Source: Caldilineaceae bacterium | GTDB lineage: Bacteria; Chloroflexota; Anaerolineae; Caldilineales; Caldilineaceae | Assembly (NCBI GenBank): GCA_018003515.1 | Contig: JAGNDO010000043.1 | Coordinates: 1 to 42,820, forward strand | Direction: 5' to 3' | DNA length: 42,820 bases | Shown: positions 23,360 through 34,337 of the stretch, one piece after another | How the letters are laid out: each line of letters begins with the position of its first letter | Position numbering within the stretch: the first letter of the stretch is position 1 | Made by a program: the position numbers and the translations under genes | The notes under the pieces: generated by a model | The model's database searches: none | Seen by the model: only the letters and a program-made list of their open reading frames with translations | Told to the model about the DNA's origin: nothing

Positions 23360-23905
23360 TCAATTGGTTGAATCGTTTGATTGATGTTGATCCAGCCATC
23401 TCTGCACCTGTTCCAGCCAATCCAGATCGGCTTGGAACTGCATGATGGCTCGTTTCAGCGTGAGATGAATGGCGTCCGTCGGGCTGACATGGGCCTCAAC
23501 GGTCTTGACCCTGACCAGCAGCCCGGTGATTTGGGCCTGCTTCTGGGCCAGCAACCCAACGGCGTCGGCCTTGGGCAGCTCGGACAGATAGGAGACCCCG
23601 ATGTCGTCCCCGGAATCACGGGTTTCGTAGCGGGCCAGGTTTTGGCGTAGAAGAGCCTGAAAATGGACTTCACCGGCCTCGGTGATGGCGTAGACCTGGC
23701 GGGTGGGCCGGTTGCCCTCCTGCTCGCTGAAGGTGCGCACCAGCCCGGCCTCGGCCATTTTGTCCAGGGCATAATAGGCCGTGGAGGGCTTCAGATTGGC
23801 CATGAAGTCCAGATGCTCTTCCAGGAACTGGTTGATCTGGTAACCGTGCATCTCCTGGGTGCGCAGCAGACCCAGCAACAGTAGTTGACGGTCATCGTTT
23901 TGCAT
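23360..23905 (-). CDS. PadR-family transcriptional regulator
   Basis: A 181-residue protein. Residues 7-80 form the PadR winged helix (LLLLGLLRTQEMHGYQINQFL, then LKPSTAYYALDKMAEAGLVRT and a wing with RQVYAITEAG). The rest is the helical Vir-type dimerisation domain. PadR proteins usually repress a neighbouring membrane-protein or efflux gene until an inducer binds. In this operon two membrane proteins follow at 11 bp and 1 bp, which fits autoregulation of the three genes. I chose the ATG at 23905 over the GTG at 23911 because the spacing to AAGG is better. An MFS exporter and another small membrane protein lie just upstream on the same strand and could be further targets. Confidence 0.88.
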   Translation of the reverse strand: MQNDDRQLLLLGLLRTQEMHGYQINQFLEEHLDFMANLKPSTAYYALDKMAEAGLVRTFSEQEGNRPTRQVYAITEAGEVHFQALLRQNLARYETRDSGDDIGVSYLSELPKADAVGLLAQKQAQITGLLVRVKTVEAHVSPTDAIHLTLKRAIMQFQADLDWLEQVQRWLDQHQSNDSTN

Positions 23906-24015
23906 GGGCACCTTGTCCTTCTGCTTTGCCCGGTTTAGCGTCCGGTCTGCATAGTCCCGGTGGCTTCATTCTACACCGACCGGGCGGAATTCAGGAATAA
24001 CCAGCCTTCGATTTC

Positions 24016-24381
24016 CTACCCCGCCATAGCGAAAAACATGGGGCTGAAATAGGGGATCAGCCAGATCACCCACACGATGACGCTGAACTTGTGGAAGCTC
24101 TGGAGGGCCTGTTCATCCTTTTTATACAGTACCCACGCCGCCCACGCCGCATGGATCAGCATGAGGACGATGGCGATCACGCCGGTGATGCCGTGTACAT
24201 CAAAGGTCATGCCCCCGACAAACTTGAACATCATGCCCGTGCCCCAAGTGTCGCAGATCAGCCCCAACACGAAGAAGGCCAAATGCCACGGCTTGAGTCG
24301 TCCGGCAAAACGTTCACTCCACACCCCGATGGTGTAAAAGATCAGGGCGGCGGCCATGATGGTGCTGGCTGTAGGATCCAT
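24016..24381 (-). CDS. HsmA/TIGR03987-like small membrane protein
   Basis: A 121-residue protein with four hydrophobic helices. It matches what I recall of the TIGR03987 family: ALIFYTIGVWSERFAGRLKPWHL, then LGLICDTWGTGMMF, HGITGVIAIVLMLIHAAWA and SFHKFSVIVWVIWLIPYFS. The conserved His and Asp residues lie at helix ends. The family's function is not established. It starts 43 bp after the end of the MFS gene, so the two are probably co-transcribed. The ATG at 24381 has only a weak GA-rich ribosome-binding site. Confidence 0.75.
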   Translation of the reverse strand: MDPTASTIMAAALIFYTIGVWSERFAGRLKPWHLAFFVLGLICDTWGTGMMFKFVGGMTFDVHGITGVIAIVLMLIHAAWAAWVLYKKDEQALQSFHKFSVIVWVIWLIPYFSPMFFAMAG

Positions 24382-24424
24382 GTTGCTCTCTTCTTTCTTT
24401 GTTGAAATCTGCGTCCTGTTTTTA

Positions 24425-25921
24425 TCAAGCTTGAACTGGCGATCTCTTTTCTGGCAGACTGGCCTGCTCTTGCGCCCGGTTCTTCAACCCCAAGGAAATG
24501 ACCAAAAGGACCACGGACACCCCGGCCACCACCACATAGGCGAAGGCGTACCCATCGATCCCACCGCCCCGGCTGGCCGCGGCCGCCCCCACCAAGGCCC
24601 CGCTGATCAACTGCCCCACCCCGGTGGAGATGGTCACCATGCCCTGGGCCGCGGTGCGGTCCGCCACCGGGGCTTCGTTGAGGGTGATGTAGCGAATCGG
24701 CGCCCCCAGCAGGCTGGACAAACCCAGACCGATGGCGGCCCCGGCCACCATAAAGCCGACAAAGCTGGTGCTGAAGAAGCCCAGAATCACCATGCCGATC
24801 CCCAAGAATGCAGTCCCCCCAGCGATCAGGGTGCGAGAACCCAGGCCGTTGAGCAATCGTCCGCCCAGGGGTGACCCTACCATCATGGCCAGCACCACGG
24901 GCATCAGCATAAAGCTGGCCCGGCTGTGGCTCATGCCAAAGGCGGCCACGGCCAAGGCGGGCAGGAAGACCATGGCCGCCTCCCCCAGCCCGGCCCCGGC
25001 AGAGAGCAGATAGGTCAAACGCAACTGCCGACTCCCCAAAAGCTTGGGCCGAATTACCGGGTCACTGGCTCGCCGCTCGATCCAGGCAAAGAGGGGCAGG
25101 GCGATCAGGGCGGTGAGCAGGAAGGGCCACACGGCCGTGCTGCCCAGGCTGGCCCCCAGATTTTCCGTGTCGATCTGGTTGACACCATAGGCCAGACTGC
25201 CCAAGAGTACGGCCAAGACGGCCATGCCGGCCATATCAAAGGGCTGGGGCTTGGCCGGGCGGGTGGCGGGCAGAACCCGGATGCCCATGAAGATAATCAG
25301 CGCGGCCAGGGGCAGGTTGACCAGGAAGAGCCATTGCCAGCTAATCATGAGCAACAGCCCGCCCAGGATGGGGCCAAGGATAAAGGCCAGGCCAAAGACC
25401 GCGCCGATCAACCCCAGGGCGCTGCCCTTCTTCTCCTGGGGGAAGGTGTCCCCGATCACCGCGCTGGCCACGGGCCAGATGCCCCCGGCGCTAAACCCCT
25501 GCACAGCCCGGGCCGCCAACAGCCAGCCAAAAGCAGGGGGCGGGGCAAGGGCTACGCCCAGAGATCCCAGGCCAAAAAGCACCACATCGGCCAAATAAAC
25601 GTTGCGCCGACCATAGCGGTCGCTCAACTTGGACATGAGGGGGGCACCGATCAGGTTAAAGAGTACATAGATGCTGAAAACCCAGGCAATGGCCCGATCA
25701 TCCACGCCAAAAGCCGTGCGCAGGGCAGGCAGAGCCGGGCCGACAATGGCAATGTCCAGCGCGCCCATGAGTACACCCAGAAAAAGTACGATCAGAATGC
25801 GTCGATTCTTGGCCTCTGCGGGGGTGGGGGCGGGCTTGGGGCTCTTCTTGGCCGCCCGACCTGCTTCGGATTTGGCTGCCCCTTTGGATGATTCTTTAGG
25901 CGCTTCGTTGACTTTCGCCAT
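24425..25921 (-). CDS. MFS transporter, drug:H+ antiporter-like (DHA2 type)
   Basis: A 498-residue major facilitator protein with about 14 predicted membrane helices. Residues 1-42 are a charged Lys/Ala/Pro-rich cytoplasmic extension, longer than usual. MGALDIAIVGPALPAL in helix 1 is typical of the EmrB/QacA group. Motif A reads MSKLSDRYGRRNVYL, and a Gly/Pro-rich helix (GLAFILGPILGGLL) matches motif C of antiporters. It probably exports a hydrophobic compound in exchange for protons; the substrate is not predictable. GGAG lies 6 nt before the ATG at 25921. It is followed by the small membrane protein gene at 24016 and then the PadR operon. Confidence 0.88.
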   Translation of the reverse strand: MAKVNEAPKESSKGAAKSEAGRAAKKSPKPAPTPAEAKNRRILIVLFLGVLMGALDIAIVGPALPALRTAFGVDDRAIAWVFSIYVLFNLIGAPLMSKLSDRYGRRNVYLADVVLFGLGSLGVALAPPPAFGWLLAARAVQGFSAGGIWPVASAVIGDTFPQEKKGSALGLIGAVFGLAFILGPILGGLLLMISWQWLFLVNLPLAALIIFMGIRVLPATRPAKPQPFDMAGMAVLAVLLGSLAYGVNQIDTENLGASLGSTAVWPFLLTALIALPLFAWIERRASDPVIRPKLLGSRQLRLTYLLSAGAGLGEAAMVFLPALAVAAFGMSHSRASFMLMPVVLAMMVGSPLGGRLLNGLGSRTLIAGGTAFLGIGMVILGFFSTSFVGFMVAGAAIGLGLSSLLGAPIRYITLNEAPVADRTAAQGMVTISTGVGQLISGALVGAAAASRGGGIDGYAFAYVVVAGVSVVLLVISLGLKNRAQEQASLPEKRSPVQA

Positions 25922-25970
25922 GTTGACTCCATGCAAAATGACTGACTGGGGTGAGTTCGGTTCATCTACT

Positions 25971-26006
25971 CATGCTTGAATAGTCAATTTGGACTATTCA
26001 AGCATG
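25971..26006. repeat. 15-bp perfect hairpin upstream of MFS gene
   Basis: The arms 25971-25985 and 25992-26006 form a perfect stem with a 6-nt loop, 50 bp upstream of the MFS start. Its place in the 5' region suggests an operator or leader hairpin, not a terminator. The core TTGAATAGTC/GACTATTCAA could be a protein site. Confidence 0.5.
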
Positions 26007-26114
26007 GGCAGTTTAACCATCCACGCATGGCTTGTCAAATTGTCCGATGGTCGGGCGGGGGGAATAGAACGTGGATAAGCGCGGAATTTGTACGGATCAA
26101 CCGGATGACGAAAT

Positions 26115-26182
26115 GTAGGTGCGGTTTTCAACTGCACGATCCCTCGGTACATGCGAGTTGTGCGGTTAAAAACCGCACCTAC
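26115..26182. repeat. Inverted repeat in the MFS-SDR intergenic region
   Basis: Perfect 14-bp arms (26115-26128 and 26169-26182) enclose a 40-nt segment with further partial pairing. It lies in the 500-bp gap between divergent genes (25922-26421). The same gap also holds degenerate ATCCGCG-type direct repeats at about 26219-26262. No gene is seen in the gap. Confidence 0.55.
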
Positions 26183-26381
26183 GAATTTCTCATCACCTTG
26201 CTCGACGCAAAACCAGAAGAATCCGCGGAAATCCGCCAAATCCGCGTCATCCGCGTGCTATTCCGCTTTCGTATAACCGACTTCAGCCCTTTGAACCTGC
26301 CGCAAACCCGGCCCAAAATGGATTTTTTGGCGGCTGTCTGCTAAACTTATCTCTTGCCGCTCCGCTCAGAGCGTTCAGGGG

Positions 26382-26416
26382 TAGAGATAGAGATAGAGAT
26401 AGAGATAGAGATAGAG
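26382..26416. repeat. Hexanucleotide microsatellite in SDR leader
   Basis: About 5.8 copies of TAGAGA end 5 bp before the SDR start codon. The last unit supplies the ribosome-binding site AGAGG (26413-26417), 4 nt before the ATG. Copy-number change by slippage would alter the untranslated leader. Confidence 0.85.
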
Positions 26417-26421
26417 GCAAT

Positions 26422-27237
26422 ATGGTACTGAAGAAACTTCAAGGGCAGGTTGCCATCGTCACCGGATCTGGGCGGGGGTTGGGCGCGGCCACGGCCCGGC
26501 TGCTGGCGGAGATGGGGGCGGCCGTGGTCGTCACCTCCCGCACCCAGGCGGAGATCGACGCCGTGGCCAAAAGCATCACCGACGCGGGCGGGCGGGCGAT
26601 TGCCGTGGCCGGGGATGTCAGCGATCTCTCCCAGGTGGAGGAGTTGGTGGAGTCGGCCCTGGATCACTTTGGCCGCCTGGACATCCTGGTCAACAACGCC
26701 GGGGTGCTGTGGCCCATGGATGAGGTGTTGGAGGTGGACCCGGAGGAATGGGCCTACAATATCCACATCAATCTGGTGGGGGCGTTTTACATAACCCACA
26801 ATATTTTGCCGATCTTTGTCGAGCAGGGGTCGGGGCGGGTGATCAATATCACCAGTGGCTATGCCAGCCAGCCGATGATGGGGTGGAGCGCCTATTCCGT
26901 GTCCAAGGCGGGGATGGACATGCTTACCCGCAGTCTGGCCTTGGAATTGGCGGAGACCGGCGTGCGCATCAACTCCCTTGGTCCCGGCATGGTTGACACC
27001 TCCATGCAAGAGGAAATCCGGGCCGTGGACACCGAGGGCAGCCGCCTGGACTTCTCATCCTTTCAGCAGGCCTATGACGAAGGGCGTCTGCGCTCCCCAG
27101 AGCAGGTGGCCCACGCCGTAGCCTGGCTGGCTGGCCCGTGGAGCCGGGATCGCCACGGCGAATTCTTCAGCGTCAACGACCCAGTCTTTGCCCAACAAGT
27201 ATCCCAAGACATGGCCCAAGGCCAACCCATTTTCTAA
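26422..27237 (+). CDS. Short-chain dehydrogenase/reductase (classical SDR)
   Basis: A 271-residue NAD(P)-dependent oxidoreductase. The Rossmann cofactor loop TGSGRGLG is at 15-22, NNAG about residue 91, the catalytic Ser in NITSGYAS, and YSVSK (Tyr-x-x-x-Lys) about residue 155. The C-terminal segment (GPGMVDTSM and onward) is ordinary for the family. An Arg after the second Gly and a charged TSRT segment at the second strand suggest, but do not prove, NADP preference. The substrate is not predictable; the closest general group is 3-oxoacyl-ACP reductase/glucose dehydrogenase-like SDRs. The leader is a hexamer microsatellite, and a run of heptamers follows the gene before icd. Confidence 0.88.
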   Translation: MVLKKLQGQVAIVTGSGRGLGAATARLLAEMGAAVVVTSRTQAEIDAVAKSITDAGGRAIAVAGDVSDLSQVEELVESALDHFGRLDILVNNAGVLWPMDEVLEVDPEEWAYNIHINLVGAFYITHNILPIFVEQGSGRVINITSGYASQPMMGWSAYSVSKAGMDMLTRSLALELAETGVRINSLGPGMVDTSMQEEIRAVDTEGSRLDFSSFQQAYDEGRLRSPEQVAHAVAWLAGPWSRDRHGEFFSVNDPVFAQQVSQDMAQGQPIF

Positions 27238-27247
27238 TTTTCAACTT

Positions 27248-27310
27248 TCAATTCTCAATTCTCAATTCTCAATTCTCAATTCTCAATTCTCAATTCTCAA
27301 TTCTCAATTC
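27248..27310. repeat. Nine tandem copies of TCAATTC between SDR and icd
   Basis: Nine perfect 7-bp units, with a one-mismatch tenth unit after them, fill most of the 119-bp gap between the SDR stop and the icd start. The array ends 46 bp before the icd ATG, so it lies in the icd leader or promoter. The strand is pyrimidine-biased. It also reads open in the icd frame, but translation from there is unlikely. Confidence 0.9.
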
Positions 27311-27356
27311 TCAGTTCCGGCTGAAATCAGCGACACCAAAAACAGGAGAAACAAAC

Positions 27357-28601
27357 ATGGCATACAGCAAAGTAGTCGTCCCCAGCGTAGGCGAAAAGAT
27401 CACCCTCAACAAGGGCGTACTCAACGTGCCCGACAACCCCATCGTCACCTTTATTGAGGGCGACGGCACGGGCGTAGACATCTGGGCGGCCAGCCAGCCG
27501 GTCCTGGATGCCGCGGTGGAGAAGGCCTATGGCGGCAAACGCAAGATCTCGTGGATGGAAGTCTACGCCGGTGACAAGGCCAACGAGGTCTATGGCGAGG
27601 CGGTCTGGCTGCCCCAAGAGACCTTGGACGCCATCGACGAGTTCCTGGTCAGCATCAAAGGCCCCCTGACCACCCCCATCGGCGGCGGCATCCGCAGCAT
27701 CAACGTGGCCTTGCGCCAGCGCTTGGATCTCTATGCCTGCGTGCGCCCGGTCAAGTATTTCCAGGGGGTGCCCAGCCCGGTCAAGACCCCGGAGCTGATC
27801 GACATGATCATCTTCCGCGAGAATACCGAGGACATCTACGCCGGCATCGAATGGGAGGCCTACACCGCCGGGGCCAAAAAGATGGTCGATTTTCTGATCA
27901 ACGAGATGGGCATCACCGCCATTCGCTTCCCGGACAGTAGCGGCATCGGCATCAAGCCCATCAGCGAAGAGGGCACCAGCCGTCTGGCCCGGGCCGCCAT
28001 CCAATACGCCATCGACAATGGCAAGAAGAGCGTCACCCTGGTGCATAAGGGCAATATCATGAAATATACCGAAGGTGCCTTCATGGGCTGGGGCTACAAG
28101 GTGGCGGCTGAGGAGTTTGGCGGCGTGCCCCTGGACGGCGGCCCCTGGCATGTGCTGCCCAACGGCATCATCGTCAAGGATGTGATCGCCGACGCCTTCT
28201 TGCAGCAGATCCTGACCCGCCCGGCGGAATACGAAGTGATCGCCACCATGAACCTGAACGGCGACTACATCAGCGACGCCCTGGCGGCCCAGGTGGGCGG
28301 CATCGGCATTGCGCCGGGTGCCAACATCAACTACGAGACGGGCCGGGCCATCTTTGAGGCCACCCACGGCACCGCGCCCAAGTATGCGGGCAAGGATATG
28401 GTCAACCCCTCCTCCGTGATCCTGAGCGGCGAGATGATGTTCCGTCACATGGGCTGGCCCGAAGCCGCCGATCTGATCGTCTCGGCCACGGAAAAGACCA
28501 TCAGCAGCAAGGTCGTCACCTACGACTTCGCCCGCCTGATGGAAGGGGCCACCAAGGTCTCGTGCAGTGCATTTGGTCAGGAATTGATCAAGAATATGTA
28601 G
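27357..28601 (+). CDS. icd: Isocitrate dehydrogenase [NADP+]
   Basis: A 414-residue enzyme closely matching E. coli Icd in length and sequence. It oxidises and decarboxylates isocitrate to 2-oxoglutarate in the TCA cycle, in the cytoplasm. Visible signatures are [13 protein letters not shown] with the substrate-binding Ser (the phosphorylation site in E. coli), LVHKGNIMK with the catalytic Lys, and [17 protein letters not shown] with the metal-binding Asp residues. The NADP determinants HGTAPKYAG, the Val of KDMVNP, and Tyr and Arg in VTYDFARLM are kept, so NADP specificity is expected. The ATG at 27357 has AGGAG 8 nt upstream; the frame stays open upstream through the heptamer array, but that extension has no family match. 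No isocitrate dehydrogenase kinase gene is in the window. Confidence 0.97.
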   Translation: MAYSKVVVPSVGEKITLNKGVLNVPDNPIVTFIEGDGTGVDIWAASQPVLDAAVEKAYGGKRKISWMEVYAGDKANEVYGEAVWLPQETLDAIDEFLVSIKGPLTTPIGGGIRSINVALRQRLDLYACVRPVKYFQGVPSPVKTPELIDMIIFRENTEDIYAGIEWEAYTAGAKKMVDFLINEMGITAIRFPDSSGIGIKPISEEGTSRLARAAIQYAIDNGKKSVTLVHKGNIMKYTEGAFMGWGYKVAAEEFGGVPLDGGPWHVLPNGIIVKDVIADAFLQQILTRPAEYEVIATMNLNGDYISDALAAQVGGIGIAPGANINYETGRAIFEATHGTAPKYAGKDMVNPSSVILSGEMMFRHMGWPEAADLIVSATEKTISSKVVTYDFARLMEGATKVSCSAFGQELIKNM

Positions 28602-28606
28602 AACTT

Positions 28607-28676
28607 TATCGAGTATCGTGTATCGAGTATTGGATCGGGTTGACCCGATCCAATACTCGATACACGATACTCGATA
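28607..28676. terminator. 34-bp perfect palindrome after icd
   Basis: The arms 28607-28640 and 28643-28676 are perfectly complementary with only 2 nt between them. Each arm contains an internal direct repeat, TATCGAGTAT, twice. It begins 5 bp past the icd stop, so it could end the icd transcript, but the T tract is poor. It is the longest stem in the window. Confidence 0.6.
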
Positions 28677-28736
28677 TTTGTTGTCCCCCCCTCCCAAATC
28701 GCTCCCGTTCAGCTTTACCCACAGGTCGCCCACGCG

Positions 28737-30593
28737 ATGGCAGCAAAAACTCGAAAACGGCCGGCGATGCGAGCCGCCCCGGTCGAACTTCCCCAAAATC
28801 ACCGGGGGGGTGTTCATTACGATCTGACTGAACCCGGCACGGTGACCTTTGTGCTGCGCGCCCCGTTCAAGCCCTATGTCAGTTTGGTGGGGGATTTCAA
28901 CGAGTGGCACAGCCGCCGCCACCCCCTGGTCACCGACGGCCAGGGTACCTGGTGGATCACCCTGCCCCACCCCGGCGAGACCCGCTATGGCTTTTATGTG
29001 GCCGTGGATGATCAATCCCATGTCTGGGTGGGGGATCCTTACGCCGCCGAAGTCCATTGGGACAGCAGCGGCCCCTGGGCCTATCTGCCTGCCACCCCGC
29101 CCACCTTCGCCTGGACTGACCACGCCTGGAAAACCCCAGCCCTGCGGGACATGGTGATCTACGAGCTGTGCGTGCGAGATTTCTCCGGGCGCTGGGCACC
29201 GGGCCGTCCCATCTATGGCAAATTCCCCGATCTGACCCACTATGTGGACTATTTCGCCGACATGCACATCAACGCCGTGGAGCTGATGCCCATCACCGAG
29301 TTTCCCGGCGATTCCAGTTGGGGCTACAACCCGGTCTTCTATTTTGCGCCGGAGCGGGCCTACGGCAACCCGGCCCAGCTCAAAACTTTTGTCAACGCCT
29401 GCCACCGCCGGGGCATCGCCGTGATCCTGGACATGGTCTTCAACCACGCCTGGGGCGACCACCCCTATTATCAAATGTATCCCCCCATGTTTGGCTCCAA
29501 GGGCAAAAATCTGGCCGACATGAACCCCTTTTTCCACCACACATCCAAGGAGATCAACGGCTGGGGCGGGGTGGATTGGGACCATTTTTCCGAGGAAACC
29601 ACCCGCCATTTTCAAGATGTGGTGCGTTTCTGGCTGACCGAGTATCACATTGACGGCTTTCGGTTTGACTGGACCGGGGGCGTCGACTTCGACAATAATC
29701 ACCCCATGCAACCTGGCTTTAACCCCTATCACGGCATTTCGGCCATCTGCTGGGCCGCCCGCCAGGCCAACCCAGACTGTGTTCTGCTGGCCGAACATTG
29801 GGTACTCAACGGCACCCATCCCCAAAAAAATGGGGCCAAGCTGGTGGCCGACACCGAGATGGACGCCTGCTGGAACGGGGACTTTCACCATACCTTGGAC
29901 GAGGTACTCAACCAGCGCTGGGAGTGGGAAAAGAAGAACATCCGCCACGCCGTGGGCGGCTTCCGGGATCTGGGCTATGTGCGGGCGGACCAGGTGGTCA
30001 ACTATACCGCCAGCCACGACGAAGTGCGCACAGAGCATGAGGTCAAATACTACAGCGCCAACAACATAGAGCGCCCCAAGGGGATGAGCCTGGATCAACT
30101 GGCCCTGGCCAAGGGCCAGTTGGGGTTGGTGACGCTCTTCAGCGCACCGGGTACCCCCATGCTGTGGGCCGGCCAGGAGTTTGGCGAGGACACCCCCCGC
30201 ACCATCGATTTCTTGCCCTTGGCCTGGTCCAAGCTGTATCAGAAAGACCACTTTCAACATCAACAGTTGACCCGGCGGCTGATCCGCCTGCGCCGGGATC
30301 ACCCGGCCCTGCGCAGTGATTGGATCGAGTTCTATGACGACGATTTTGCGGACATCAAGCTGGTGCGCTTCAAACGTTGGGACGGGGCCGGTGACGCCGC
30401 GGTGGTGGCCCTCAACTTTGGCCAAGACCCGGTAAAGACCGGGCTGGGTTTCCCGTGGAACGGCTATTGGCGAGAGGTGATCTCGGACCGGGTCTACCAG
30501 ATCGAGACGAATTGGCAAGACTTCCGCCTGGAGCCGTGGGGCGCGGCGGTCTTTGTCCCCCTCAGCCCGGATCCTGAAGGGGTGAAGGGGTGA
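28737..30593 (+). CDS. GH13 alpha-glucan enzyme with N-terminal CBM48
   Basis: A 618-residue alpha-amylase-family enzyme. Residues 25-115 are a CBM48/isoamylase N-terminal domain ([17 protein letters not shown]). The catalytic barrel shows the four GH13 regions: DMVFNH (232-237), GFRFDWTGG with the nucleophile Asp311, LLAEHW with the acid/base Glu353, and ASHDE with the His-Asp pair (427-428). A C-terminal beta-sandwich ends the protein. Domain order and the AFxxxHxxGIAVILD-like segment resemble branching enzyme (GlgB) or maltooligosyltrehalose trehalohydrolase (TreZ), but length and flanks do not decide between them. No glycogen or trehalose genes are adjacent. The start at 28737 has no good ribosome-binding site; Met11 is an alternative. 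No signal peptide, so cytoplasmic. Confidence 0.85.
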   Translation: MAAKTRKRPAMRAAPVELPQNHRGGVHYDLTEPGTVTFVLRAPFKPYVSLVGDFNEWHSRRHPLVTDGQGTWWITLPHPGETRYGFYVAVDDQSHVWVGDPYAAEVHWDSSGPWAYLPATPPTFAWTDHAWKTPALRDMVIYELCVRDFSGRWAPGRPIYGKFPDLTHYVDYFADMHINAVELMPITEFPGDSSWGYNPVFYFAPERAYGNPAQLKTFVNACHRRGIAVILDMVFNHAWGDHPYYQMYPPMFGSKGKNLADMNPFFHHTSKEINGWGGVDWDHFSEETTRHFQDVVRFWLTEYHIDGFRFDWTGGVDFDNNHPMQPGFNPYHGISAICWAARQANPDCVLLAEHWVLNGTHPQKNGAKLVADTEMDACWNGDFHHTLDEVLNQRWEWEKKNIRHAVGGFRDLGYVRADQVVNYTASHDEVRTEHEVKYYSANNIERPKGMSLDQLALAKGQLGLVTLFSAPGTPMLWAGQEFGEDTPRTIDFLPLAWSKLYQKDHFQHQQLTRRLIRLRRDHPALRSDWIEFYDDDFADIKLVRFKRWDGAGDAAVVALNFGQDPVKTGLGFPWNGYWREVISDRVYQIETNWQDFRLEPWGAAVFVPLSPDPEGVKG

Positions 30594-30664
30594 AAAAACA
30601 GGTCTCATTCTTGGCTTCTGAGCTTGAAAACATCATGGCTTCGTGATATTATCCGTATTATTAC

Positions 30665-30699
30665 GACTTTGCAATGGATAGTGTTTTCGTGGCAAAGTC
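30665..30699. promoter_or_regulatory. Inverted repeat upstream of sdhC
   Basis: GACTTTGC (30665-30672) and GCAAAGTC (30692-30699) are perfect inverted half-sites with 19 nt between, about 60 bp before the sdhC start, in the AT-rich gap 30594-30759. It could be an operator for the sdh operon or a leader hairpin. No known regulator site is recognised. Confidence 0.35.
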
Positions 30700-30759
30700 C
30701 ATTTTTTTTTTCGTGGTCCAAATCGGGTTTGACCATTCGTCAACAGAGGAGTTTTTCAC

Positions 30760-31431
30760 ATGGCAGTGATGACGCTTACCCGCTCATCGATTGGCAAGAA
30801 GGTGATTATGGCCGTGACCGGCGCGATCTGGGTCGGCTTTCTCGCTTTCCACATGTACGGTAATCTGAAGGTTTTCCAAGGGGCCGAGTACTTCAACCAC
30901 TACGCAGAGTCTCTGCGTTCGTTGGGGGCACCGGTCTTTTCCCATTTACACCTCTTAACCGTGTTGCGCATTGTGGTAACTGGGGCGGTGGGGTTGCATG
31001 TATGGGCTGCCATCAGCCTGTACAATGGCGCTCGGAATGCCCGCCCTCAAAGCTACGAGATGAAGCGCACGGTGGCGGCCAATTACGCCTCCATCACCAT
31101 GCGCTATGGCGGGGTGGCCATCTTTCTCTTCATTGCCTACCATCTGGCCCATTTCACCTGGGGCTGGTTGGGCAACTTTACCCGGGGCCTGGCCTACGAA
31201 AACCTGGTGCATGGCTTCCAGAACCCCTTCAACGTGATCTTCTACCTGGTGGCGGTGTCAGCCTTGGGCTTCCATCTCTTCCACGGCACCTGGAGTATGT
31301 TCCAGACCCTCGGCTTCAACAATCGGAAATATGACAGCACCCTGCGGGGATTGGCGTGGGTCATGGGGATTGTGATCCCTGTTGGCTTTGCCATCGTGCC
31401 TTTGGCCGTGTTGTTTGGATTCGTCAATTAG
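30760..31431 (+). CDS. sdhC: Succinate dehydrogenase/fumarate reductase cytochrome b subunit
   Basis: A 223-residue membrane protein of the b558 type (single-chain, five-helix, di-haem anchor). It fastens SdhAB to the membrane and passes electrons to quinone. Candidate haem-ligating His are in GAVGLHVW, FIAYHLAHFTWG and ALGFHLFHG. The first helix follows SSIGKKVIMAVTGAIW, typical of this group. The ATG at 30760 has GAGGAG 8 nt upstream. It leads an sdhC-sdhA-sdhB operon with gaps of 18 and 17 bp. A di-haem anchor with one polypeptide usually goes with menaquinone. No separate sdhD is present, as expected for this type. Confidence 0.93.
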   Translation: MAVMTLTRSSIGKKVIMAVTGAIWVGFLAFHMYGNLKVFQGAEYFNHYAESLRSLGAPVFSHLHLLTVLRIVVTGAVGLHVWAAISLYNGARNARPQSYEMKRTVAANYASITMRYGGVAIFLFIAYHLAHFTWGWLGNFTRGLAYENLVHGFQNPFNVIFYLVAVSALGFHLFHGTWSMFQTLGFNNRKYDSTLRGLAWVMGIVIPVGFAIVPLAVLFGFVN

Positions 31432-31449
31432 CAAACCCAGGAGGCAGGC

Positions 31450-33423
<1,974 letters not shown>

Positions 33424-33440
33424 TAGGGAGAATCAACATT

Positions 33441-34208
33441 ATGAAGCTGAAACTACGCATCTGGCGACAGGATGGGGCCAAAACCAAGGGCAAACTGGTG
33501 GACTACACCCTGCCCAATGTCAGCCCGGACTCTTCCTTCCTGGAGATGCTGGACCTGCTCAACGAAGAACTGGTGATGAAGGACGCCATCCCCGTGGCCT
33601 TTGACCACGACTGCCGGGAAGGCATCTGCGGCATGTGTGGGCTGGTGATCAACGGCATCGCCCACGGGCCGGAGTCGGCCACCACCACCTGTCAACTGCA
33701 CATGCGCCACTTCAAAGATGGCGACACCATCGTCATCGAACCCTGGCGGGCCGCCGCCTTCCCGGTGATCAAGGACTTGGTGGTGGATCGAACCTCCTTC
33801 GAGCGCATTATCCAGGCCGGCGGCTATGTCTCCGTGGCCACGGGCAGCGCGGCGGAAGCCAACGCCCTGCCCATCCCCAAGGCCAAGGCGGACATGGCTA
33901 TGGATGCGGCCTCGTGCATCGGCTGTGGGGCCTGTGTGGCCGCCTGTCCCAACAGCTCGGCCATGCTCTTCACCGCGGCCAAGGTCGGCCATCTGGCCAA
34001 CCTGCCCCAGGGCGAAACCGAACGCTATCAGCGCACGGTGGACATGGTGGCCCAGATGGACGCCGAGCACTTCGGCGGCTGCACCAACATCGGCGAATGC
34101 GAGGCGGTCTGCCCCAAGGAGATCAGCCTTGACTTCATCGCCCTGATGAACCGGGATCTCTGGAAGGGTGCCCTCATGGGGATCAAGCCCGGTGGGGCCA
34201 AGGCGTAG
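33441..34208 (+). CDS. sdhB: Succinate dehydrogenase/fumarate reductase iron-sulfur subunit
   Basis: A 255-residue electron-transfer subunit. The N-terminal ferredoxin domain holds the [2Fe-2S] motif [10 protein letters not shown] with a later Cys in TTTCQLH. The C-terminal domain holds [12 protein letters not shown] and [14 protein letters not shown] for the [4Fe-4S] and [3Fe-4S] clusters. It carries electrons from FAD in SdhA to the haems of SdhC. GGGAG precedes the ATG at 33441. It ends the operon and is followed by a long GGATC-rich inverted repeat. Confidence 0.96.
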   Translation: MKLKLRIWRQDGAKTKGKLVDYTLPNVSPDSSFLEMLDLLNEELVMKDAIPVAFDHDCREGICGMCGLVINGIAHGPESATTTCQLHMRHFKDGDTIVIEPWRAAAFPVIKDLVVDRTSFERIIQAGGYVSVATGSAAEANALPIPKAKADMAMDAASCIGCGACVAACPNSSAMLFTAAKVGHLANLPQGETERYQRTVDMVAQMDAEHFGGCTNIGECEAVCPKEISLDFIALMNRDLWKGALMGIKPGGAKA

Positions 34209-34223
34209 GATCTGGATAGACGA

Positions 34224-34324
34224 AAAATAGAACACGGATCGAACGGATTCGACGGATCTGAACGGATCAAGCAGGAAAAGATCCGTGAAACTCTGTTCGA
34301 TCCGTCAGATCCGTGTTCTATTTT
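34224..34324. terminator. Long GGATC-rich inverted repeat after sdhB
   Basis: Perfect outer arms of 17 bp (34224-34240 with 34308-34324) enclose several ACGGATC-type units that can pair in alternative registers. The T-rich end TATTTTATTT follows the right arm, so it can serve as the sdh terminator. Its end abuts the ribosome-binding site of the next gene, so that gene's promoter must lie inside or before the structure. Confidence 0.65.
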
Positions 34325-34337
34325 ATTTGGAGGAGCT

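Noticed and set aside
25994..26239. An 81-codon minus-strand frame in the MFS-SDR gap
   Set aside because: It is made of the inverted repeat and degenerate direct repeats, and has no ribosome-binding site.
27138..27356. N-terminal extension of isocitrate dehydrogenase through the heptamer array
   Set aside because: The extension is the frame-shifted end of the SDR gene and the repeats; the real ATG at 27357 has a good ribosome-binding site and matches the family start.
27327..30608. A 1,093-codon open frame on the minus strand opposite icd and the GH13 gene
   Set aside because: It is antisense to two well-supported genes and spans the 34-bp palindrome. Its sequence has no domain and follows from GC-rich third positions of the real genes.
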